Source: Aliiroseovarius sp. S1339 (GTDB lineage: Bacteria > Pseudomonadota > Alphaproteobacteria > Rhodobacterales > Rhodobacteraceae). Taken from it: DNA of 64,000 nt. Numbering within the stretch: the first letter of the stretch is position 1; each line of letters opens with the position of its first letter. The stretch covers positions 62,001-126,000 of the forward strand of contig NZ_JALPQG010000001.1 in assembly GCF_023195695.1 (NCBI RefSeq). Reading direction: 5' to 3'. Below the pieces are notes generated by a model. The model was not told the origin of the DNA, did not search any database, and was given only the letters and a program-made list of their open reading frames with translations. The position numbers were made by a program, and so were the translations under genes. Below are positions 38,490 to 48,009 of this stretch, piece by piece.

Positions 38490-40747
38490 TTTGCCCCCCG
38501 TGTTGACTGCTCTGTCTGCCCATCATCCGCGGGCAGAAAAATACGTGCCATTGCGCCGACATGGGCGCTGTCCTCGTTAAAGACGGGCGCGTCTTCAAGG
38601 ATCAAACGCCCGCCATGCTCTTCGATAATCTTCTTCACAATCGGAAGCCCCAGACCCGTGCCTTTTTCGCGCGTGGTTACATAGGGCTCAAACAGCCTTG
38701 CCCGATCTTCGGGCAGGCCGATGCCATTGTCCGCGATGGTGATTTCGATGCCGCCAGTAACGCGCGACATCACCACCCGAATTTCCGGTGCGTGGCCTTC
38801 CGGCGCATCTTTTTCCTGCAATGTTTCAATAGCTTCACCTGCATTCTTAATTAGGTTTGTCAGCGCCTGACCAATCATCGTCGAGTCAATCTCGACATCA
38901 ATTGGACCATCCAGCAGCTCTGCGCCGATGGTCACGCCCTCTTGCCCGGCCTGTTGCAACACAACCGCATCACGCACCAGTTTCACAATATCGGTCGCGC
39001 GCCGCTCCGGTTCCGGCATACGGGCAAATTTTGAGAATTCGTCAACGATACGGCGCAGATCGTTGGTCTGGCGCACGATTACGTCGGTGTATTGTTCCAG
39101 CGCTTCCACATCAATGCCTTCAACACGGCTGAACTTGCGCTTGATGCGTTCGGCGGACAATTGGATCGGGGTCAGCGGGTTCTTGATTTCATGCGCAATA
39201 CGGCGCGCCACGTCGCCCCAAGCCGCCATGCGTTGGGCGGATACAAGGTCCGTTACATCGTCAAACGCGACCACATAGCCTTCCAGCCCGCCGTCATCAT
39301 TGCGCCGGGTCGCGATGCGCACCAGCAGGTTTTCCTGCTTGCCGCCACGGGTCAGGCGCAGTTCGGTTTGGGCGGTTTCGCGACCACCAAGGGCGACCTC
39401 GTCCAGCAAAGGCTGGAATTCGGGAACGACAAGCGACAACTCGTGCGCCTGCACGGTTTCGTCGCTGACGTCCAAAACATCTTCAGCGGCACGGTTGACG
39501 AACGTCACCTGTCCTTCGGCATTCAGGCCGATCACGCCGCCGGTTACCGACCCCAGCACGCTGTCAAACAACCGCCGACGGCGTTCAATCTGTTCGGTGT
39601 TATCCAACAAACGCTCGCGCTGGCCTTTCAATTGGGTCGTCATCTGGTTGAAGTATCGACCCAGCATGGCAATCTCGTCATCGCCTTCTTCTTCGATCAC
39701 GCGCACATCCAGATCACCGCCACCGACCCGTTGCGCGGCCCCGGCCAACCGCCCGATGGGGCGCGCCAGACGTTCGGCAAATGACATCCCCATCCAGATT
39801 GCCGCGAGAATCAGGATCATCGCAAAGCCTAGATAAATCAGGCCAAACTGGAACAGGCGCTGGCCGCGCTGGGATTCCAACTGGTTATAGACTCGCGCGG
39901 CTTCTTGCGTTTCATCGACAAGGTCAAGGATTTGCCCGTTCACGTCGCGCGTGAGTTGGATCAGGTGGTCGGGGAAATTATCAAGCTTGATCAGAACCCG
40001 GAACTCGTTGTTCTGCCAGTCCTCAATCACCACGGTTTCACCGGCCAGTGCGCGGTCAAGGTCCGCCTGCGCAGGCTGTTCATAGTCAAACAGGTACGAG
40101 CCACCGCCACGCACGCGAATGATCCCATGGGAGTCGATGACATAGGCCTCTCGCAACCCACGTTGAATCCTTGACTGCCCTTGTGTCAGCAGCGAGCCCA
40201 ACTCGGCATCTGTCAAAAGCAATTGGGATTGGCGCTGGCGTTCTAAAAACAGCGCAATGGCCTCTCCGTCCTGCAACAGACCATCGCGGCTTTCCTGTTT
40301 ATAGGCCTGAGCTGCGGACAGCGAATTGCCAACCACGGTGCGGATGCGATCGGAAAACCAGCCTTCCAGCCCCATATTCAGGGTCAGCATTGCGAAAATG
40401 GCGACCAAGATCGTGGGGCTTAGGGCGATAACGGCAAACACCATGGTCAGGCGCAGGTGAAGCCGCGACCCGGCGCTTTCCTGACGGCGCGCCACGATCA
40501 TCCGGCTGACGCCAGCCAGAACAAGCCCGGCCACCATGATGACATAGATCGCATCTGCCAGAAGGATCAGCCGCAGCGTATTGCTGTCAGCGCGTTGGGT
40601 GAATGGGCCGAGGGCCAGGAACGTGACGATTGCCAGCACAGGTCCGAGAACGACCATACCGAAGGCCCCAAGTGACCTGAACCGGCGCCACCGGCGCATG
40701 GACAGATACTGGTCCAACCTTGACTTACGCACCGCGCGTCGCGCCAC
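38486..40747 (-). CDS. ntrY: Nitrogen regulation sensor histidine kinase NtrY
   Basis: A 753-residue membrane sensor kinase. N-terminal membrane segments near residues 25-45, 55-80 and 95-120 and a further one at about 300-320 border a periplasmic part; a HAMP domain (GRLAGAAQRVGGGDLDVRVI) follows, then a PAS domain and the dimerization region [23 protein letters not shown] with the phosphorylated histidine. The ATP domain has LIKNAGEAIETL, IADNGIGLPED and GTGLGLPIVKKI. NtrYX systems act in nitrogen, redox and envelope control in alphaproteobacteria. The stop overlaps the ntrX start (ATGA), so the two are coupled. Confidence 0.96.
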   Translation of the reverse strand: MARRAVRKSRLDQYLSMRRWRRFRSLGAFGMVVLGPVLAIVTFLALGPFTQRADSNTLRLILLADAIYVIMVAGLVLAGVSRMIVARRQESAGSRLHLRLTMVFAVIALSPTILVAIFAMLTLNMGLEGWFSDRIRTVVGNSLSAAQAYKQESRDGLLQDGEAIALFLERQRQSQLLLTDAELGSLLTQGQSRIQRGLREAYVIDSHGIIRVRGGGSYLFDYEQPAQADLDRALAGETVVIEDWQNNEFRVLIKLDNFPDHLIQLTRDVNGQILDLVDETQEAARVYNQLESQRGQRLFQFGLIYLGFAMILILAAIWMGMSFAERLARPIGRLAGAAQRVGGGDLDVRVIEEEGDDEIAMLGRYFNQMTTQLKGQRERLLDNTEQIERRRRLFDSVLGSVTGGVIGLNAEGQVTFVNRAAEDVLDVSDETVQAHELSLVVPEFQPLLDEVALGGRETAQTELRLTRGGKQENLLVRIATRRNDDGGLEGYVVAFDDVTDLVSAQRMAAWGDVARRIAHEIKNPLTPIQLSAERIKRKFSRVEGIDVEALEQYTDVIVRQTNDLRRIVDEFSKFARMPEPERRATDIVKLVRDAVVLQQAGQEGVTIGAELLDGPIDVEIDSTMIGQALTNLIKNAGEAIETLQEKDAPEGHAPEIRVVMSRVTGGIEITIADNGIGLPEDRARLFEPYVTTREKGTGLGLPIVKKIIEEHGGRLILEDAPVFNEDSAHVGAMARIFLPADDGQTEQSTRGAK

Positions 40748-40840
40748 TGTGCTCGCCCCTACTACTCATGGCCGCGTTGCCGCGGCGACCGCCTGTGTGG
40801 CCCCGGGTCTTGTGCCCGATTGCCACGCTCTGTTGCCCTT

Positions 40841-42217
40841 TTACATCAACTTACGGCGGCGTGTCACCTCGATTTCGAGCTCGGTGATCTTTTTACGCAA
40901 GGTATTGCGGTTGATTCCCAATAAATCAGCACATTTAGCTTGATTGCCCCCGGTCGCATCCAACGCAATTTCGAGCAAAGGAAGCTCAACTTCCCGCAAA
41001 ATCCGCTGATACAGGCCCGTTGGGGGCAATGTCCCGCCGTGCAAATCGAAGTAACGTTGCAGGTGACGCGCCACCGAATCTGCCAGCCGCTCATCGTTCA
41101 GATCGGCGGCCACGAACGAGGTGGACACCGGCCCGCCAAGCGCCAGTTCCACCTCTGCATTCGAAATTTCTTCCTCGGCACTGGTCACCACCAGTCGGTT
41201 CACGAGGTTTTCAAGCTGACGCACGTTGCCCGGCCACGGAAATGCCCGCAAGGTTTGTGCCGCTTCGCCCGCAAATCGGCGTTCCGGTAAGCCATCCCGC
41301 GCGGCACGGGTAAGAAAGTGGTCTGACAGAGCTGGAATATCCTCAAGCCGCTCACGCAGGCTGGGAACCGGGATCACCACACCTGCAAGGCGATAGTACA
41401 GATCCTCGCGAAATTCGCCCTGCGCTGCCGCTTTCGCCAAATCCCCTTGCGAGATGGCCAGAACCCGCGGGCCGCCCTGCCCCAAACTGTCCAGCAGCCG
41501 CGACAGTCGCGCCTGTGCATCCGCGTCCAGATCGCCCACGCCATCAAACAAGATCGTGCCACCACGCGCGCGCTGCACAACTTCGCTGACCCCATCTGAC
41601 GGGGCAAGATCATCCGGCGTAGCAATGACATACGGTGCCTCACGCCGATCCGAAAAATCGTGCAACGCTTGGGCAATCAACGACTTTCCCGTTCCGCTTT
41701 CACCGGTGATCAATACGGGCAAATCGACATTCAGAACCCGCGCGACCAGTCGGTAAAGCTCTTGCATCGCAGGCGTGCGCCCAACAAGCGGCAGATCTGT
41801 GGCGGTGTTCGGGGCCTGACTTGAATCACCTGCAGCATCGGGCGTGCGCAGGCGTCTACGGTCTAACGCCTGTGCTGTGCGTTTCATCAGGTCAGGCAGA
41901 TCGAAAGGTTTGGGCAGATAGTCGAACGCCTCGGCTTCAGCGGCCTGAATGGCAGTCATGATGGTGTTTTGCGCCGAGATGACAATCACCGGCAGATTCG
42001 GGCGCAGCTTTGCGATCCGCGGTAAGGCCTCTAGCCCGTTTCCGTCCGGCATCACTACGTCCGAGATCACCGCATCCCCGCGCCCATCCTCAACCCAGCG
42101 CATCAGGGTCGCCATTGACCCGGTCGCATGCACCCGACACCCCGCGCGGGTCAGCGCCTGCGTCAAAACCGTGCGGATCGTGCGGTCATCATCTGCAACA
42201 AGGACAGTTCCATCCAT
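40841..42217 (-). CDS. ntrC: Nitrogen response regulator NtrC (GAFTGA-less, sigma-70 type)
   Basis: A 458-residue NtrC: receiver domain with [11 protein letters not shown] (Asp53), AAA+ domain with Walker [16 protein letters not shown] and Walker B-like [12 protein letters not shown], and a Fis helix-turn-helix at the end ([22 protein letters not shown]). The segment between the Walker motifs goes straight from [16 protein letters not shown] to [12 protein letters not shown], with no GAFTGA loop. The same deletion is known in Rhodobacter capsulatus NtrC, which activates sigma-70 promoters from tandem distant sites. Two matching palindromes lie upstream of amt here. The gene follows ntrB with a two-base gap. 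Confidence 0.96.
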   Translation of the reverse strand: MDGTVLVADDDRTIRTVLTQALTRAGCRVHATGSMATLMRWVEDGRGDAVISDVVMPDGNGLEALPRIAKLRPNLPVIVISAQNTIMTAIQAAEAEAFDYLPKPFDLPDLMKRTAQALDRRRLRTPDAAGDSSQAPNTATDLPLVGRTPAMQELYRLVARVLNVDLPVLITGESGTGKSLIAQALHDFSDRREAPYVIATPDDLAPSDGVSEVVQRARGGTILFDGVGDLDADAQARLSRLLDSLGQGGPRVLAISQGDLAKAAAQGEFREDLYYRLAGVVIPVPSLRERLEDIPALSDHFLTRAARDGLPERRFAGEAAQTLRAFPWPGNVRQLENLVNRLVVTSAEEEISNAEVELALGGPVSTSFVAADLNDERLADSVARHLQRYFDLHGGTLPPTGLYQRILREVELPLLEIALDATGGNQAKCADLLGINRNTLRKKITELEIEVTRRRKLM

Positions 42218-42219
42218 GG

Positions 42220-43302
42220 TCAGTCTCCTTTGCGGTGAGGGGCCGGGGCGATCGGCAATGAAATGCGAAACGCGGTGCGCCCCGGACGGCTGTCAACTGC
42301 GATCAGCGCGTCATGGTCCGACAGGATCTTGGACACCAGTGCCAAGCCCAGCCCGGTGCCGTTTTCACGCCCCGACACGAACGGGTCAAACACCTGATCG
42401 GCGATATCGGCAGGCAACCCCGGCCCGTTGTCGATGATCTCGACCTGAAGGGGCAAACTGGCCAAGCCGCCATCAGGCAGGTGCAGCTTCAACCCGGTCT
42501 CGTAAAACGTGTGAAGTTCAATTTTTCCCGCACCAGAGCAGGCTTGTGCGGCGTTCTTCAACAGGTTCAGGAACACCTGTTGCAATTGATCGCCATCCAC
42601 CCAGACATCGGGCAAGGACGGATCATATCGTTCCAGAATGTCCATCCCCGGCGCAAACCCGACCTGAGCGGTGGCGCGTGCGCGGTCCAGTATGTCGTGA
42701 ATATTCACGGCGGTGCGGGCCGGGGGGCGAAGGTCTCCGAATTGCTCGACCTGATCCAGCAACGCGACCACCCGGCGGCTTTCCGCGACGATCAAGTCTG
42801 TCATCTCTTGATCCTCTGCCGACAGGGTCATCGACAGAAGCTGCGCGGCACCGGTGATCCCGGCCAGCGGGTTCTTGATCTCGTGCGCCAGCATCTCGGC
42901 CATGCCGATGGCCTGACGGGCCGCCGCTTTCGACCCCTGCACAAGGCCAAGATGTTCGGCACCATGGCGTGGTTGAAACAAGATCACCACGTGATCATCG
43001 CGCCCGTCCGTGGTGGCCAGAGGGGCTATTTGCAAGTTGACTTCGCGCACCATGCCAGAGGGAAGCGTCAACTTGGCCCCGTCCACATAATATGGCCCCT
43101 TCGAGTTGCGCACCCGGTCCTGCGCGCCCTCGATATCTATTGAAAGGGTCAGCTTCGTTGACAGCTTCGCCCCGCGAAAACTGCGCTCCGAGCTGTTCAA
43201 AAACGCCTCGCCCGCGCCGTTCAGGCGGACCACCAGCCCTGCCCCGTCCAACTCGATCGCCGGGACGGGCAGCGCCGCCCATAGTGATGCGTCGCTGATC
43301 AT
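42220..43302 (-). CDS. ntrB: Nitrogen sensor histidine kinase NtrB
   Basis: NtrB phosphorylates NtrC under nitrogen limitation and is controlled by PII proteins. The 360-residue cytoplasmic protein has a PAS domain ([20 protein letters not shown]), a dimerization helix with [20 protein letters not shown] (His140), and an ATP domain with [23 protein letters not shown] and [13 protein letters not shown] chose the ATG at 43300-43302, which overlaps the dusB stop as ATGA; the open frame to 43347 adds 15 residues without similarity. The order dusB(nifR3)-ntrB-ntrC is the classic Rhodobacter nif-regulatory operon. Confidence 0.95.
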   Translation of the reverse strand: MISDASLWAALPVPAIELDGAGLVVRLNGAGEAFLNSSERSFRGAKLSTKLTLSIDIEGAQDRVRNSKGPYYVDGAKLTLPSGMVREVNLQIAPLATTDGRDDHVVILFQPRHGAEHLGLVQGSKAAARQAIGMAEMLAHEIKNPLAGITGAAQLLSMTLSAEDQEMTDLIVAESRRVVALLDQVEQFGDLRPPARTAVNIHDILDRARATAQVGFAPGMDILERYDPSLPDVWVDGDQLQQVFLNLLKNAAQACSGAGKIELHTFYETGLKLHLPDGGLASLPLQVEIIDNGPGLPADIADQVFDPFVSGRENGTGLGLALVSKILSDHDALIAVDSRPGRTAFRISLPIAPAPHRKGD

Positions 43303-44279
43303 GCCGCCCGCCGCTCTGTCATGATGGCATCGGGCAACATGGCGCATACCTCTGTAGGGTTTCGGTTGGACAGCACACGGCGGCGCAGCTCCGCGTCGGT
43401 GCCCGCCTGATCCATATACCAGCCCAGATGCTTTCGTATGACGCGCGCGCCAAGCTCAGGTCCGTAAAACTCAAGACTGGCGCGGTAGTGGTCTTCGACA
43501 AGTCGCGCCAGTGCCGCGCCTTGCGGGATCATGGGTGCGCCTGTGCCATAGATATCATGCGCGACCTGTGCCAGAAGCCACGGCTGCCCGCCTGCCCCAC
43601 GCCCGATCATCACGCCATCTGCGCCGCTGTCTGCCAGCGCTTGCCGGGCGGTCTGCGCGTCTACGATGTCGCCATTGGCAATGACCGGGATCGAGACGGC
43701 GTCCTTGACCGGACGGATCGCCGCCCAATTGGCGCGGCCTTTGTAGAACTGACAGCGGGTGCGGCCGTGGATGGTGATCATCTGAATGCCCGCCGCTTCG
43801 GCGCGCTTGGCAAGCTCGGCAGCGTTCAGGCTGTCATCGTCCCATCCCAGCCGGGTTTTCAGCGTGACCGGGAGCGACACTGCGGCCACGATTGCCTCGA
43901 CCAGCTTCAGCGCATGATCCAGATCGCGCATCAGGGCTGATCCAGACATGCCGCCCACGACCTTACGGGCGGGGCAGCCCATGTTGATGTCGATGACCCT
44001 CGCGCCGTTCTGTTCGACCATCCGCGCAGCCTCGCCCGCCCAATAGACATCGCGCGCGGCCAGTTGCACGGCGGTGTTTGCGTGGCCAAAGCCAAGCTCG
44101 GCCCGTTCGCGCACACCCGGTTTGGCCTGCACCATTTCCTGGCTGGCAACCATTTCCGACACCACAAGTCCCGCGCCGAAGCTGCTGACAATGTTGCGAA
44201 ACGGAAGATCCGTGATCCCGGCCATTGGGGCCAGAATAACCGGAGGGTCGAGCGTTACATCTTTGACGCGGACTGACAT
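43299..44279 (-). CDS. dusB: tRNA dihydrouridine synthase DusB (NifR3)
   Basis: DusB reduces uridine in the D-loop of tRNA with FMN. The 326-residue protein starts PPVILAPMAGITDLPFRNI, has MGCPARKVVGGMSGSALMRD with the catalytic cysteine, KTRLGWDDDSLNAAELAKR, TIHGRTRCQFYKGRANW and NGDIVD, all family blocks. I chose the ATG at 44277-44279, preceded by AAGGA; the frame stays open to 44333. In Rhodobacter it was named nifR3 because it heads the ntrBC operon, as it does here. It is divergent from ispDF. Confidence 0.94.
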   Translation of the reverse strand: MSVRVKDVTLDPPVILAPMAGITDLPFRNIVSSFGAGLVVSEMVASQEMVQAKPGVRERAELGFGHANTAVQLAARDVYWAGEAARMVEQNGARVIDINMGCPARKVVGGMSGSALMRDLDHALKLVEAIVAAVSLPVTLKTRLGWDDDSLNAAELAKRAEAAGIQMITIHGRTRCQFYKGRANWAAIRPVKDAVSIPVIANGDIVDAQTARQALADSGADGVMIGRGAGGQPWLLAQVAHDIYGTGAPMIPQGAALARLVEDHYRASLEFYGPELGARVIRKHLGWYMDQAGTDAELRRRVLSNRNPTEVCAMLPDAIMTERRAA

Positions 44280-44445
44280 GCCTAATCCTTGTGCAGTGGG
44301 TTCAACCTGCCCGATACCCCTGCGAAATATCAACTTTCAGCGCGATGTGCGAGCCGTCATTTCACAAACCGCCCATTTTTTGTGCAGTTTTTCGCACCCA
44401 AACCGCCCCATTGTCCTTCATTTCAGCACGGCCTAAACAAGAGCC

Positions 44446-45591
44446 ATGGATATCGCAGCGATCATCGTTGCCGCAGGGCGCGGCACCCGTGCGGGCGGGC
44501 AGCGCCCCAAACAGTGGCAAACCGTGGCCGGGGCATCGGTCGCAGCCCACAGCGTGGCCGCATTCCGCGATCACCCGCGTGTCACGCGTTGCGTGTTGGT
44601 CATCCACCCAGAGGATCACGGTGACGCGCAGCAGATCGACGGCATCCAAACCGTGATCGGGGGCGCCACCCGCGACGCAAGTGTGCGGGCTGGACTGGAG
44701 GCGTTGCAAGCCAACCCGCCCGATCTTGTGTTGATCCACGATGTGGCCCGGCCCTTGGTCTCTGCCAAAGTGATCGACGCGGTGATTGACGCTTTGTCAT
44801 CCGCGCAAGGGGCCGCGCCTGCGATCCCCGTAACCGACGCGTTGTGGCGCGGTGATGAAGGGGTGGTAACAGGCACGCAATCGCGTGACGGGCTTTATCG
44901 GGCGCAGACCCCGCAAGGTTTCCACTATGCCCCTATCCTTGCCGCTCACCGTGCGCATAACGGCGGCGCGGCGGATGACGTTGAGGTTGCGCGCAAGGCC
45001 GGGCTGGACGTTGCCATCACGATGGGCGATGAGGCGAATATAAAGATCACCACGCCGGACGATTTCGCGCGCGCAGACCGGTTGATCCGCGACAGAGCAA
45101 AGGAACAGGCCATGGATATTCGTGTGGGCAACGGGTTTGACGTGCATGCGTTTGAAGATGGCGACCACGTCATCCTGTGCGGCGTGCGCATCCCGCATGG
45201 TCGCAAGCTGAAGGGTCATTCCGACGCCGATGTAGGGATGCATGCCCTGACCGATGCGATCTATGGCGCGCTGGCGGAAGGCGACATTGGCCAGCACTTC
45301 CCACCCTCGGACCCGCAGTGGAAAGGGGCTGAGAGCGATATTTTCCTGCGCCATGCGGTCGATCTGGCCAAGTCGCGCGGCTATCGGTTGTCGAACGTGG
45401 ACGTGACGCTGATCTGCGAACAGCCCAAGATCGGGCCTCATGCGGTCGCCATGCGCGAGGCTTTGGCGGGTATCATGGGCATGGATGTGGACCGGGTGTC
45501 GGTGAAAGCCACGACCTCCGAACGGTTGGGTTTCACCGGGCGGTCCGAAGGCATTGCCTCGCTGGCCTCGGCCACTTTGATCAAGGACTGA
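44446..45591 (+). CDS. ispDF: Bifunctional IspD/IspF enzyme of the MEP pathway
   Basis: The 381-residue protein joins 2-C-methyl-D-erythritol 4-phosphate cytidylyltransferase (IspD, residues 1-225) and 2,4-cyclodiphosphate synthase (IspF, from about residue 225). IspD shows [19 protein letters not shown] and [12 protein letters not shown]; IspF shows [13 protein letters not shown], the metal site in the Asp-x-His pair [24 protein letters not shown] and [15 protein letters not shown]. This fusion is typical of alphaproteobacteria. pgpA and a CinA-family gene follow with 3-base gaps, so the three are one operon. Confidence 0.96.
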   Translation: MDIAAIIVAAGRGTRAGGQRPKQWQTVAGASVAAHSVAAFRDHPRVTRCVLVIHPEDHGDAQQIDGIQTVIGGATRDASVRAGLEALQANPPDLVLIHDVARPLVSAKVIDAVIDALSSAQGAAPAIPVTDALWRGDEGVVTGTQSRDGLYRAQTPQGFHYAPILAAHRAHNGGAADDVEVARKAGLDVAITMGDEANIKITTPDDFARADRLIRDRAKEQAMDIRVGNGFDVHAFEDGDHVILCGVRIPHGRKLKGHSDADVGMHALTDAIYGALAEGDIGQHFPPSDPQWKGAESDIFLRHAVDLAKSRGYRLSNVDVTLICEQPKIGPHAVAMREALAGIMGMDVDRVSVKATTSERLGFTGRSEGIASLASATLIKD

Positions 45592-45594
45592 GCC

Positions 45595-46095
45595 ATGCAG
45601 AAATCGACCGCCAAGCTGATCGCGACTTTCTTCTATGCGGGGCTTTTGAAGCCCGCCCCCGGCACATGGGGCACGCTGGCCGCCCTGCCCGTCGCGTGGC
45701 TGCTGCACATGATCGGCGGGCCGATTGCCCTGACCGGCGCGACCATCGTCGCCTATTATGTCGGCCTGAAAGCGACCGAGGCGTATACGGCAGGTTCCGA
45801 CAATCACGACCCCGGCGAGGTGGTAATTGACGAGGTCGTCGGCATGTGGATCACCCTGTTTCCCGTGTCCTTCGGGGCCAAGATGATGGGCGCGGATATA
45901 CTCGCGCTCTATCCCGGGTGGGTCATCGGCTTTCTGGCCTTCCGGTTCTTCGACATCACCAAGCTTGGTCCCATCGGCAAAGCCGACCGGCGCGGGGATG
46001 CGACGGGGGTCATGATGGATGATGTCTATGCTGGCGTAGCAGCGGCGATCACGGTGATCGTTGCGGCCTACGGTGTTCATGCGTTTATGATGTGA
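45595..46095 (+). CDS. pgpA: Phosphatidylglycerophosphatase A
   Basis: PgpA removes phosphate from phosphatidylglycerophosphate in phospholipid synthesis. The 166-residue membrane protein has KPAPGTWGTLAALPVAW, DPGEVVIDEVVGMWI and FRFFDITKLGPIGKADRR, the three conserved blocks of the PgpA family, with four hydrophobic segments. It follows ispDF by three bases and precedes the CinA-family gene by three bases. Confidence 0.94.
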   Translation: MQKSTAKLIATFFYAGLLKPAPGTWGTLAALPVAWLLHMIGGPIALTGATIVAYYVGLKATEAYTAGSDNHDPGEVVIDEVVGMWITLFPVSFGAKMMGADILALYPGWVIGFLAFRFFDITKLGPIGKADRRGDATGVMMDDVYAGVAAAITVIVAAYGVHAFMM

Positions 46096-46098
46096 CCT

Positions 46099-46590
46099 AT
46101 GCCCGACACGTTAGAAATCGCTGATCTTCTCGACCTGTGCCGCAGCAAGGGCCTCAAAATCGCCGCGGCAGAAAGCTGCACGGGCGGCATGGTGGGCGCT
46201 TGGCTGACGGACGTGGCGGGCAGCTCGGACGTCTTTGACCGGGGCTTCATCACCTATTCCAACGCCGCCAAACGCGACATGTTAGGGGTCAGCCCAGCCA
46301 CGCTTGACGCGCACGGGGCTGTATCGGAACAGGTCGCGCGCGAAATGGCGCTGGGCGCGCTGTCCAGATCGCAGGCCGACCTTGCTGTGTCGATCACCGG
46401 CATCGCTGGCCCCGGCGGGTCCGAGCACAAGCCCGAGGGGCGCGTGTGCTTCGGCTTGGCGACGCGAGACGCCTGCGAGACCGAGACCGTCGAATTCGGC
46501 GCGCTGGGCCGGGCCAAGGTCCGCCACGCCGCAGCCGCGCACGCGGTTAAACTTCTGGCGCGAGCTGCCCTGTCCTTAGGCAAAGCCTGA
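46099..46590 (+). CDS. CinA family protein (nicotinamide-nucleotide amidohydrolase type)
   Basis: The 163-residue protein is the short CinA-C form (PncC in some bacteria), which hydrolyses nicotinamide mononucleotide to nicotinate mononucleotide. Diagnostic blocks are AAESCTGGMVGAWLTDVAGSSDVFDRGFITYSNAAKRDMLGV (in parts), SITGIAGPGGSEHKPEGRVCFGLA. It is the last gene of the ispDF-pgpA operon. Amidase activity is family knowledge and not shown here. Confidence 0.9.
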   Translation: MPDTLEIADLLDLCRSKGLKIAAAESCTGGMVGAWLTDVAGSSDVFDRGFITYSNAAKRDMLGVSPATLDAHGAVSEQVAREMALGALSRSQADLAVSITGIAGPGGSEHKPEGRVCFGLATRDACETETVEFGALGRAKVRHAAAAHAVKLLARAALSLGKA

Positions 46591-46639
46591 AACGTAGATC
46601 CGGTTTGCGCCCATATCTGCGCCATACACCCCAAAAACC

Positions 46640-46689
46640 CGCCTAATATTTAGGCGCGCGTCGTTTTATGCCTGCTGTATGGGCATAAA
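46640..46689 (+). promoter_or_regulatory. Tandem NtrC-type sites upstream of amt
   Basis: Site 1, 46640-46656, is CGCC-N9-GGCG with further pairing (TAA/TTA) inside. Site 2, 46669-46685, is TGCC-N9-GGCA inside a longer inverted repeat TTTATGCC (46665-46672) / GGCATAAA (46682-46689). Centres are 29 bases apart, nearly three helical turns. The first matches the CGCC-N9-GGC consensus of Rhodobacter capsulatus NtrC. They lie 78-127 bases before the amt start codon. No sigma-54 -24/-12 element was found. Confidence 0.6.
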
Positions 46690-46766
46690 TCCCCGTGCGA
46701 CTGTCCCCTCCTCCTGCGCATTGCGCCACAAAACGCAGCATCACCAACTCTTTGAAGGAGCATCCC

Positions 46767-47948
46767 ATGAACGGGGCAGACACCGCCTGGATCATCGTCG
46801 CCACAGCCCTTGTGCTTTTCATGTCGCTGCCGGGGCTCGCGCTTTTTTATGGCGGGCTTGTGCGCGCCCGCAATGTGCTCAGCGTCTTTATGCATGTTTA
46901 TGCCATTGCCTGTTTGATGAGCGTGCTGTGGCTCGCCTTGGGCTACACCATTGCCTTCGGGGATGTGAGACACGGCTGGTTTGGCAGTCTGGACAAAGCC
47001 TTCCTGTCCGGCGTCACCGCTGACAGCCTGTCAGGCACCCTGCCCGAGGTCTTGTTCTTCGCCTTCCAGATGACCTTCGCGATTATTACGCCCGCGCTGA
47101 TCGTTGGGGCCTATGTGGAACGGGTTGGCTTTGGCTTTGTCATGACCTTCTCGGGCCTGTGGATGCTGGTGTGCTATGCGCCGGTTGTGCACTGGATCTG
47201 GGGGGGCGGCGCATTGGCGGATGGCGGCATTTTCGGCGCGTTCGGCACGCGCGATTTTGCGGGCGGTATCGTGGTGCACGAAACCGCCGCCATAGCCGCG
47301 TTGATCATCGCCGTGATGCTTGGGCCGCGCAAACACCGCACCACACCGCCACATGCGCCGTGGATGGTGTTCATGGGGGCGGGCATGCTTTGGGTGGGCT
47401 GGTTTGGCTTCAATGGCGGCTCGCAACTGGCCGCAGATGGCGGCGCGGCGATGGCGATCACCGTCACCCATATTTCGGCCGCCACCGCGTCATTGAGCTG
47501 GGCCCTGTGGGAGCGGATCAAATACGGCAAGGCCAGCCTTGTGGGCATCGTGACGGGCACCATTGCCGGTCTGGCCTCGATCACGCCAGCCTCTGGCTTC
47601 GTGGGCCCCATCGAAGCGCTGATCATCGGTGGCGTCGCTGGTATCCTGTGTCAGGAGGCGGTGAACATCATCCGTGACAGGTTGCACATAGACGACACAC
47701 TGGATGTGTTCGCGGTGCACGGTGTTGGCGGCATCTTTGGCACCATTATGATCGCGGTCTTCGGTCAGGGCAGTTGGGTCGCCCAACTCGGTGCATTGGT
47801 GATCGTCGGCCTGTTTACCGCCGTTGTCACGGTGGTTTTGGTTAAGCTGGTCTGCCTGATCACCCCGTTGCGCGTCGATGCAGAGATGGAAGCGAACGGG
47901 CTGGACCTGTCCGCCCATGGCGAACGCGCCTATGATATAATGTCTTAG
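46767..47948 (+). CDS. amt: Ammonium transporter (Amt family)
   Basis: A 393-residue ammonium transporter with eleven predicted membrane segments. Family features are LALFYGGLVRARNVLSVFMH, the first of the twin pore histidines in GGIVVHETAAI (His171), DVFAVHGVGGIFGT with the second histidine, and GFNGGSQLAADG. I chose the ATG at 46767-46769, preceded by AAGGAG; the ORF is open from 46695. No glnK lies beside it, unlike the usual glnK-amtB pair. It is probably switched on by NtrC through the two palindromes upstream. A terminator shared with MmgE/PrpD follows. Confidence 0.95.
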   Translation: MNGADTAWIIVATALVLFMSLPGLALFYGGLVRARNVLSVFMHVYAIACLMSVLWLALGYTIAFGDVRHGWFGSLDKAFLSGVTADSLSGTLPEVLFFAFQMTFAIITPALIVGAYVERVGFGFVMTFSGLWMLVCYAPVVHWIWGGGALADGGIFGAFGTRDFAGGIVVHETAAIAALIIAVMLGPRKHRTTPPHAPWMVFMGAGMLWVGWFGFNGGSQLAADGGAAMAITVTHISAATASLSWALWERIKYGKASLVGIVTGTIAGLASITPASGFVGPIEALIIGGVAGILCQEAVNIIRDRLHIDDTLDVFAVHGVGGIFGTIMIAVFGQGSWVAQLGALVIVGLFTAVVTVVLVKLVCLITPLRVDAEMEANGLDLSAHGERAYDIMS

Positions 47949-47973
47949 GGAGCATCGCGCATTACTCAAGAAG

Positions 47974-48000
47974 AAGGCGGGCTCATGGCTCGCCTTTTCC
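47974..48000. terminator. Terminator between amt and the MmgE/PrpD gene
   Basis: Arms AAGGCGGGC (47974-47982) and GCTCGCCTT (47988-47996), nine pairs with one GU, loop TCATG, then a short T run. It can serve the amt transcript and, more weakly, the opposite strand. Confidence 0.7.
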
Positions 48001-48009
48001 ATTTGCAGA

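Noticed and set aside
44797-46080. A 427-codon open frame antisense to ispDF and pgpA
   Set aside because: Opposite two firm genes, with no recognisable domain; a GC-rich shadow frame.
46690-46766. A sigma-54 promoter upstream of amt
   Set aside because: A TTGC is present near 46720 but no GG lies at the required distance, so no -24/-12 pair exists.
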